A DNA stretch of 64,000 nt from Saccharomycopsis crataegensis (Eukaryota; Ascomycota; Saccharomycetes; Ascoideales; Saccharomycopsidaceae): assembly GCF_037102585.1 (NCBI RefSeq), contig NW_027043838.1, positions 496,001 through 560,000 of the forward strand. The letters run 5' to 3'. Within the stretch, counting starts at the first letter, position 1; each line of letters begins with the position of its first letter. A model generated the notes under the pieces. That model searched no databases. It was given only the letters and a program-made list of their open reading frames with translations, and was not told the origin of the DNA. Positions 57,253 through 64,000 of this stretch are shown here, piece by piece. The position numbers and the translations under genes were made by a program.

Positions 57253-58367
57253 TGAGCCGTTCATTGTCACATTGTAACAAACATTGCAATAGCTTCACAT
57301 GCGAGTCTGGGCGTCCTATTGTTAATTCTTTAATATTGTATTGCATCATCTAAAAAAATAATTGCCCCACTTTGATTGAGCAAGAACAGTTGAGATGTGT
57401 CAAAGATAATCATCAACATGAAAATAATAAAGTTTCATTGCAAAGACCAAGAAACCTCAACCAGAGCACGTGTCTACTGCCCAAGGTTTAAGGCTATACT
57501 CTGTTTTATGAGCATACTGTAAATAGCGGATACTCGTCACGGTTCTCAATAATATCTTTCATTAGAGATTATTGACTCTTATCTAAGTTGAAAGTGCTAC
57601 AGACTTTGAATTTGAACGTCTTGGTTGAAGTTTTTACTTGGGAAATAATTATTATCAAGCTCTCACAGGACACGATAATGTGGTGATTTCATTTTCAAAG
57701 AATATTGATCCAGGAAACTGCTGTACAATTCTAAGGAAAATCTTTATGTCAAAGTTAGAGCACAGACAAAATCCAAAAAAAAAACAAAAAAAAAACAAAA
57801 AGAATAAACGAAAAGGCATTTGTATCTAAAACTCAAAACTCAGCATCCATTCATTATGCTTTATGTAATGCAACCGATGCCGTATTTAGAGCTGATTTAA
57901 GGGCGATAGTCAAAGTTTTCGATGCCGCTAATTACATTCTCAAGCGAAGAAAATTACAGTTTTAACAAAGCTATTTCGTAAAATTAGTCTCTACATGATT
58001 GTCTTGGGCACGCTTATTTGGTAATTTACTTGGTAATTTACTCAAAACAAACTGATTCTTGCGTGGATTTCACTAATATCCGTATCCTTTGCTTATCTTC
58101 TGAACAGTCAAAGTTTTGGGTAATTGATGCAATTTCTAATGTTATATTCGCTCTACGTTATCTATGTAGATGCCAATAAATTTTGCATTGTTCATACCTT
58201 ATTAAATGACCACCCAATTACTAGGACTAATGCCTCACACATAAAGAATTACACACAACACAAAGATGTACAGCTTGATCTATAAGCAGAAATATTCTTT
58301 GAAATGCTAAATGCTGAGTATTCAATTTAATATATTACAGTATAATTGTTTTTTCTTTTTTGGGCCA

Positions 58368-60227
58368 TTAGCCTAAACGATCATGACCTTTGGTTCTTCC
58401 CTGTCCCATCTCCATCTTTGCGCTTTTGGCCCCGAATTGAATTGCTCTTTTCCCTTCATCTCTAATAAACTCCATCCCAACACAACTGGCGGTTTCCCGC
58501 AAAATTCTCTTCTTGATGCGATCTCCAACTTTCCATTTCAACGGCACAACCTCGCAACCGTATTTTACAACTTCCTCACTGAGGAAAGGATAACGCAACT
58601 CTTTACCCCAGCAACTCATCACTTGGTCATCTCGGCTCAAATTACGTTGCCAGATCCCATCAATGTCTTTTTGTAATTCTTTTGCCAACTGTTCATATCG
58701 CTCAGGAGTTTCAACCCAGTCTTTTCCTTCTTGAAACATCCGTTCGTGCCTCGAATATCCTCCAAACAATTCATCCGCCCCAAGACCACTAAACAACACT
58801 TTGCAATTACTGTAAGTTTTCATTTGTTGTGCCCCAGAATCTCCTTCATTTTCCGTTGCCACCACTCCCCAGCCTCTCAGAGCAAAATAAAATGCGATTG
58901 CAATACTAAGGTCCATTTCGGTGTTGCATGGCCACATCAATTTCTTAACCCGCTCTTTACCTTTCAAATATTCCTCATAACTAACATTAACTTCCACGAA
59001 ATTGTACTTCACATTAGGAAACATTTCCTGAAGTGATTTGTAAGACCTCAATCCGAGTTTCCGATCTGGCGTGGCGTCATATGAAAGATTTGTACGTCTG
59101 TTGTTAAACGAGACATTAAGCAAGTCAATGGTTGGTTTAGGGGAAGTTGATTCACATGATTTTGTAAGAAGTTCACCACAAATCCCAGCAATCAACGTAC
59201 AATCAATCCCCCCAGAAAATAAAATCCCAAATTGAGCGTTGGTGCATTCCACACTCAGATTTTCTTGATCATAGATTGCATTTGTCAAATCACATGGTGG
59301 AACATACTCATTGCCTAAATCTTTGAAATGAAATGGTTCAATGGTCATCATCCGATCCTTAATTGATTTTCTGAAGACTTCCAAGAATCCCGCAACATAA
59401 TCTATATCATCTTGAGTCTTAGATTCAGGCCCAGTACTAACAGTCTTCGTCACTTCGATAATTGATCTTGGCGTTTCCGCAAGATGATTCCAATCAGCAG
59501 TGTTTAAATTTAATACATAAATTATCCCTGCCTCGCAGTCCTTCCAATCTGATTCACCGTGTGGGTAAATTGAAGAAACGTATAGTTCACCATCTTCAAT
59601 TCTGTGGAATAAAGACCTTCTCCCCACAGAATCTTTTCCAAAATAGACTTTGTTTTCCACTTTATCGACCACAACATATGAAAATTCCCCCTTGATTAAC
59701 CGAATCACCTTGATGACCTCTTCCTCTGTTCCTAATGTTTCTGCCAATTTAGAGGAATAATATGATGTATCATTGTGGTTACAAACATTATTCTCAAGAA
59801 GGTCCTCGTTATATAGCTCGCCATTAAATTGCAAAATGTATCTGGAATCACTAATAGGCTGTGAAGTGAATGGAGCTCTAAGTGACAAAACCAGAGAAAA
59901 CATCCGAAGATTGATGGATGACGATGGCGAGGATATTGAATGGGTCATTAATGATGCATAGTTCGGACCTCTAGCCAAGATCTTTGGGACCAAAGATTTG
60001 AAAATTTTGTTATCATCGACACATTCAAAGATCTCACCAGCATTTTGTGCTATTGAACAAGCTTTGACCGTACCAGTTTGGGTCTCATTTTCAGCAACTG
60101 CTATTCCAATATCGTGGGCTAAATCATTGGTGATTATTTCAGATATCAGCTTTTCATTGGAAATTTCAATGTGTTTAGCATCAATAGTGCCTGAAGATCT
60201 AGTGGCATGGAATAATATACCGCACAT
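58368..60227 (-). CDS. Asparagine-synthetase-like protein (YML096W/ASNSD1 family)
   Basis: A 619-residue protein with a class II glutamine amidotransferase domain (N-terminal MCG with the nucleophile Cys2, and FNGELYNED) and an asparagine-synthase domain with PP-loop SGGIDC at about 338 and GLGADELFGGYSRH. It ends KRAIQFGAKSAKMEMG, matching the family end. S. cerevisiae YML096W (525 residues) and human ASNSD1 are the nearest proteins I recall; their reaction is not established, so asparagine synthesis should not be assumed. It differs from true Asn1/Asn2 by its longer linker and divergent glutaminase region. VPS9, the YML096W neighbour in S. cerevisiae, is also in this window but about 51 kb away. 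Confidence 0.9.
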   Translation of the reverse strand: MCGILFHATRSSGTIDAKHIEISNEKLISEIITNDLAHDIGIAVAENETQTGTVKACSIAQNAGEIFECVDDNKIFKSLVPKILARGPNYASLMTHSISSPSSSINLRMFSLVLSLRAPFTSQPISDSRYILQFNGELYNEDLLENNVCNHNDTSYYSSKLAETLGTEEEVIKVIRLIKGEFSYVVVDKVENKVYFGKDSVGRRSLFHRIEDGELYVSSIYPHGESDWKDCEAGIIYVLNLNTADWNHLAETPRSIIEVTKTVSTGPESKTQDDIDYVAGFLEVFRKSIKDRMMTIEPFHFKDLGNEYVPPCDLTNAIYDQENLSVECTNAQFGILFSGGIDCTLIAGICGELLTKSCESTSPKPTIDLLNVSFNNRRTNLSYDATPDRKLGLRSYKSLQEMFPNVKYNFVEVNVSYEEYLKGKERVKKLMWPCNTEMDLSIAIAFYFALRGWGVVATENEGDSGAQQMKTYSNCKVLFSGLGADELFGGYSRHERMFQEGKDWVETPERYEQLAKELQKDIDGIWQRNLSRDDQVMSCWGKELRYPFLSEEVVKYGCEVVPLKWKVGDRIKKRILRETASCVGMEFIRDEGKRAIQFGAKSAKMEMGQGRTKGHDRLG

Positions 60228-60651
60228 TCTATGAGTCCCAAAAACAACAATAATGAACTCCTTGTGCCTATCACTTCGATAATAGGATATCCATCCAAAT
60301 CATGGAGAAATTATTTAGCTTATTCATCTCCCATGGGCACATAACCACAACACCCCCTGCTATCTCCAGCATACACCCTCTAAAATTTTTTTCTTTTTTT
60401 TTCATACCCACAAATTTTTGGGGAATTGGAGATAACAGGCATCCTGAATTGGTAATGAGTGTGTTCCACGACCTTTTATTACTCATCATATAAACCACTC
60501 GATTTTCTTTTTTGAACAAATCGTCAGATAAGAAAAAAAAAAGTGGGAGGAAAAAAAAACAATTCCATTTTTACTGTCACTGGATAATTGCCCATTTCAT
60601 AATAATTTGCAATTTGTTCCGTGATTAGACTTTCTTTTTGTTAATTTGTGT
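60228..60651. other. Divergent promoter region of the YML096W-like gene and ALA1
   Basis: T- and A-rich tracts near 60385-60405 and 60531-60560, otherwise no feature recognised. Confidence 0.6.
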
Positions 60652-63600
60652 ATGACTTTGTTATTGTTCAAAAGTTACAACACTCTTGCTACAATTACCA
60701 AGTCTTTTGCATTACAAAGTACTATTAGTAATCGCTATTTACAATCTGAAGTCCTAAAAGGATTGCTGCTGCCAAAGAACACAAGGTTACCTGTGAATCC
60801 AAGATTTTTTGCCACTATGAGTTCTGAAAAACCTTCTACTAGTGAGTTGGCCTCCAAATGGAATGCTACTACTGTCAGAAACACTTTCCTTAAGTATTTT
60901 GAAGATAAGCTTCAACATAACTTTGTGAAATCTTCTCCTGTGGTGCCATTCGATGACCCAACTTTACTTTTTGCCAACGCTGGGATGAATCAATACAAGC
61001 CAATCTTTTTGGGTACCGTCGACCCATCATCTTCTTTCTACACTTTGAAAAGAGCCGTTAATTCTCAAAAATGTATCAGAGCCGGTGGTAAGCATAACGA
61101 TTTAGAAGATGTTGGTAAGGACTCTTACCATCACACTTTCTTTGAAATGTTGGGTAACTGGTCCTTTGGTGACTACTTCAAAGATGATGCTGTTCCATAT
61201 GCCTGGAACTTGTTGACTAAAGTTTACGGGTTGGATCCAGACCGTCTTTACGTGACTTACTTTGGTGGTGACGAAAAATTGGGATTGGCTCCAGATTTAG
61301 AAGCCAAGAAAGTGTGGGAAAAGGTCGGAGTGAAGGAAGATCATATTTTGCCAGGTAACACCCAGGACAACTTCTGGGAAATGGGTGACCAAGGTCCATG
61401 TGGTCCATGTTCTGAAATTCACTACGATAGAATTGGTGGCCGTAACGCTGCCAGCTTGGTTAACATGGATGATCCGGATGTGTTGGAAATTTGGAACATT
61501 GTGTTTATTCAATTCAACAGAGTCTCTGCTACTGAATTGCGTCCATTACCAGCCAAACATATTGACACCGGTATGGGTTTTGAAAGATTGGTCAGTGTTC
61601 TTCAAGATGTTAGATCCAATTACGATACCGATGTTTTCATCCCATTATTTGAAAAAATCCAAGAATTAACCGGGGTCAGATCCTACGCCGGGAAATTTGC
61701 TGAAGAAGACAAGGATGGTATTGACACTGCTTACCGTGTGTTGGCTGACCATGTTCGTACTTTGGCCTTTGCTATTTCTGACGGTGGTGTTCCAAACAAC
61801 GAAGGTAGAGGTTATGTCTTGAGACGTATTCTTAGAAGAGGTGCTCGTTACGCCAGAAAATACATGGGTTACCCAATTGGTGAAAAGCCATTCTTCAGTT
61901 TGTTGTTCCCAACCTTGATGGAACAAATGAACGAAATTTTCCCAGAATTGAAGAAAAATGAAAAGACCATTATTGAAATCTTGAACGATGAAGAACTTTC
62001 ATTCGCTAAAACTTTGGACCGTGGTGAAAAGTTGTTTGAAACTTACGCTACTGCTGCTTTGAAAACCGAATCTAAGACTTTGAATGGTAAGGACGTTTGG
62101 AGACTTTATGATACTTATGGTTTCCCAGTTGATTTGACCCAATTGATGGCTGAAGAAGCTGGCTTGAAAATCGATGAAACTGGTTTCGAAAAGGCCAAGA
62201 AAGAATCTTATGAAGCTTCTAAGGCTGGTGGTGCTGGTAACAAGAAAGAAATGATCAAGTTAGATGTCTATGCCATCGACAAACTTCATAAAGAGGCTGA
62301 TGTTGCCAAGACTAATGACTCTTTCAAGTACACCACCAACGGAGTTGATGCTAAAGTATTAGCTATTTACAACGGTTCTGAATTTTTGGACTCTGCTGCT
62401 GACGAAGGTATGGAATTGGGTGTTGTTTTGGATAAGACTTCATTCTATGCGGAATCTGGTGGTCAAGAATACGATACTGGTGTGATCAGTTCCCCAGAAT
62501 TCGAATTTGAAGTTTCTAATGTCCAGCTTTATGGTGGTTATGTTTTGCACACTGGTAAGCTCGTTAAAGGTTCTATCAAGCTTGAAGCTCCAGCCACTGC
62601 CACTTTTGACGATTCAAGAAGATTGCCAATCAAGAACAACCACACCGGTACTCACGTTCTTAACTATGGTCTTAGAGAAGTTCTCGGAGATGGTATCGAC
62701 CAAAAGGGTTCTCTTGTTACCCCAGAAAAATTGAGATTTGATTTCTCTCACAATAAAGGTTTGACTTTGGACGAAATTGCTAAAGTTGAAAAGATTGTCA
62801 ATGCATACATTGAAGCCGATAATGTGGTGTATTATAAGGATGTTCAATTGGACTTGGCTCAAAAAATCTCTGGTTTAAGAGCTGTTTTCGGTGAAACTTA
62901 TCCTAACCCAGTTCGTGTTGTTTCCATTGGGGTTCCAGTTGATGAATTGCTTGCCAATCCAGAAAACCCTGAATGGAGCAAATACTCTGTGGAATTCTGT
63001 GGGGGTACCCATGTCAACAGCACCAAGGTGATCAAGCAAATGGTGGTGATTGAAGAAAGTGGTATTGCCAAGGGTATTCGTCGTATGGTTGTGGTTTCTG
63101 GTGAAAAGGCTTTTGAAGTCCAAAAGATTGCTGGTAAATACGAGGAAGAATTGTCCGATTTGGAAAAAATGTCATTTGGTGCTGCCAAGGAAAAGAAGAT
63201 CAAGGAATTGGGAGTGGAAATCAAGAAGCTTTCAATTTCCATGTTGGATAAGGAATCTTTGAAGACCAAATTTGCCAAGATTGACAAAGCTTACAAGGAT
63301 GAATTGAAGAAGATCCAAAAGGAGCAATCTAAGAAGGTTCTTGATGAAGTTAAGGCTCATTTTGCCGCTCCAGAGAATGCTTACTTTGTCAAATACCTTG
63401 ATTTATCCGCGAATGCCAAATTGATCAATGAATGTATTACATTTATCAAGAAGTCACACAAGGACAAATCACTTTATTTGATTCTTGGTGACAAGTCCGA
63501 AGGTAAATTGGCCCACGGTTGTTATATTTCTAACGAAGCCATTGCTAAAGGTGTCGTTGCTACTGAAGCTGCTGGAGTTGTCAGCAAGTACATTGGTGGT

Positions 63601-63705
63601 AAAGCTGGTGGTAAAGGCAACACCTGTCAAGGTATGGGTACTGAATTTGGGCACATTGATGAAGCTGTTGAAGAACTTTCCAAATTGTTCAGTGAAAAGT
63701 TGTGA
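60652..63705 (+). CDS. ALA1: Ala1, alanyl-tRNA synthetase (mitochondrial and cytosolic)
   Basis: Charges tRNA-Ala in cytosol and mitochondria. From ATG 60652 the product is 1017 residues with a presequence rich in L, S, T, K and R and few acids (from MTLLLFKSYN to PVNPRFFAT). The second in-frame ATG at 60817 (MSSEKPSTSELASKWNATT) gives 962 residues, close to the cytosolic S. cerevisiae enzyme (958). No other ATG lies between. The first ATG has T at -3, the second has A at -3, which suits leaky scanning. Motifs: class II core (SSPVVPFDDPTLLFANAGMNQ, GGKHNDLEDVGKDSYHHTFFEMLGN), editing site NNHTGTHVLN and CGGTHVNST, and a C-Ala domain at the end. Preferred codons throughout. Confidence 0.96.
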   Translation: MTLLLFKSYNTLATITKSFALQSTISNRYLQSEVLKGLLLPKNTRLPVNPRFFATMSSEKPSTSELASKWNATTVRNTFLKYFEDKLQHNFVKSSPVVPFDDPTLLFANAGMNQYKPIFLGTVDPSSSFYTLKRAVNSQKCIRAGGKHNDLEDVGKDSYHHTFFEMLGNWSFGDYFKDDAVPYAWNLLTKVYGLDPDRLYVTYFGGDEKLGLAPDLEAKKVWEKVGVKEDHILPGNTQDNFWEMGDQGPCGPCSEIHYDRIGGRNAASLVNMDDPDVLEIWNIVFIQFNRVSATELRPLPAKHIDTGMGFERLVSVLQDVRSNYDTDVFIPLFEKIQELTGVRSYAGKFAEEDKDGIDTAYRVLADHVRTLAFAISDGGVPNNEGRGYVLRRILRRGARYARKYMGYPIGEKPFFSLLFPTLMEQMNEIFPELKKNEKTIIEILNDEELSFAKTLDRGEKLFETYATAALKTESKTLNGKDVWRLYDTYGFPVDLTQLMAEEAGLKIDETGFEKAKKESYEASKAGGAGNKKEMIKLDVYAIDKLHKEADVAKTNDSFKYTTNGVDAKVLAIYNGSEFLDSAADEGMELGVVLDKTSFYAESGGQEYDTGVISSPEFEFEVSNVQLYGGYVLHTGKLVKGSIKLEAPATATFDDSRRLPIKNNHTGTHVLNYGLREVLGDGIDQKGSLVTPEKLRFDFSHNKGLTLDEIAKVEKIVNAYIEADNVVYYKDVQLDLAQKISGLRAVFGETYPNPVRVVSIGVPVDELLANPENPEWSKYSVEFCGGTHVNSTKVIKQMVVIEESGIAKGIRRMVVVSGEKAFEVQKIAGKYEEELSDLEKMSFGAAKEKKIKELGVEIKKLSISMLDKESLKTKFAKIDKAYKDELKKIQKEQSKKVLDEVKAHFAAPENAYFVKYLDLSANAKLINECITFIKKSHKDKSLYLILGDKSEGKLAHGCYISNEAIAKGVVATEAAGVVSKYIGGKAGGKGNTCQGMGTEFGHIDEAVEELSKLFSEKL

Positions 63706-64000
63706 GGTTAGTATATATATACCTCCACGGGATTAATTTTGCTGGTGCTTAATTTCTCGTTTTGTTTGATTCCTACAGTCTAGTTCTTCGCACTGATATG
63801 CTTGTACAATATTGCAATTTCTATTTTTTTTTTTTATGTTGGTGCTTTAGAACACCTTTTATAACGCAATTGTTTTTGTAACTATTATACTGAGTGATTG
63901 CCGAATTATATTTATATTTATATTGAGATATTTGCATTTAAATTGTTAGTTATATGTTTGTTATATGTATGTGGTTTTTTTTTTTTTTTGTATCTAGATG
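63706..64000. other. ALA1 3' flank
   Basis: T-rich terminator-like sequence to the window end. Nothing else is seen. Confidence 0.6.

Larger units (their letters stand above)
56751..58367. other. 1.6-kb intergenic region with hairpin and Reb1-like site
   Basis: Convergent 3' regions of the small gene and the YML096W-like gene. Contains a 9-bp perfect hairpin (57109-57129), a Reb1-like site and a short duplication of GGTAATTTACTT near 58018-58042. A 63-codon frame ending in a Lys-rich A-tract is not credible. The length is unusual for convergent genes. Confidence 0.6.

Noticed and set aside
57638-57829. 63-codon forward frame in the long convergent spacer
   Set aside because: Ends in a poly-A-derived Lys/Asn run and has no supporting context.
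60652-63705. Functional link between the tRNA-Ala gene and ALA1 in the same window
   Set aside because: They are 16 kb apart with unrelated genes between, and yeasts have many dispersed tRNA-Ala genes.

Overview
The window is nuclear DNA of a budding yeast (Saccharomycotina). It is gene-dense, with orthologues of about 22 Saccharomyces cerevisiae genes, a tRNA-Ala(UGC), short introns with TACTAAC-like branch sites, and AT-rich, microsatellite-rich spacers. It is not Saccharomyces itself. At least six genes carry introns (EDE1, SAP30, OPI10, PET100, OLA1 and a 92-residue protein gene), their 5' splice sites vary, and two class I/II chitin synthases lie in tandem. CTG codons sit at leucine-compatible places (for example the RAX2 signal-peptide core), which leans toward the standard code, but the window does not settle this.

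Layout. 0-7 kb: EDE1 and VPS9, both endocytic and forward. 7-13 kb: a PLP aminotransferase (YER152C-like), UBP3 and SAP30, all reverse. 13-20 kb: two reverse chitin synthase genes with long stretches of near-identical DNA. 20-27 kb: a GPI-type yapsin protease and RAX2, forward, giving with the chitin synthases a cell-surface/wall block. 28-36 kb: PDC2 (a domesticated pogo-type transposase) divergent from STN1. 36-42 kb: OPI10, ATS1 divergent from FUN30, then PET100. 42.5-45.1 kb: a gene-poor AT-rich stretch holding the tRNA-Ala gene. 45-55 kb: NPY1, OLA1, CUS2, SEC21 and CAF40, all forward. 54.6-58.4 kb: mostly non-coding, with one small spliced, codon-biased gene. 58-64 kb: a reverse YML096W-like asparagine-synthetase-family gene divergent from ALA1, whose two in-frame AUGs look built to make mitochondrial and cytosolic enzyme.

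Several neighbourhoods match S. cerevisiae (recalled from systematic names): PDC2-STN1 (YDR081C/YDR082W, with PET100=YDR079W nearby), ATS1-FUN30 (YAL020C/YAL019W), YER152C-UBP3, and CUS2-SEC21-CAF40 (YNL286W-288W). These support the identifications. In the two tandem blocks the order along the transcribed strand is reversed relative to S. cerevisiae.

I found no CRISPR array, no intact mobile element and no clearly foreign gene cluster. The most interesting items are the chitin synthase pair with conversion-like tracts, a Pdc2 that keeps all three transposase acidic positions, an Ede1 without its usual C-terminal UBA domain, the ALA1 dual-start arrangement, the small abundant-looking spliced protein, and the gene-poor stretch beside the tRNA.
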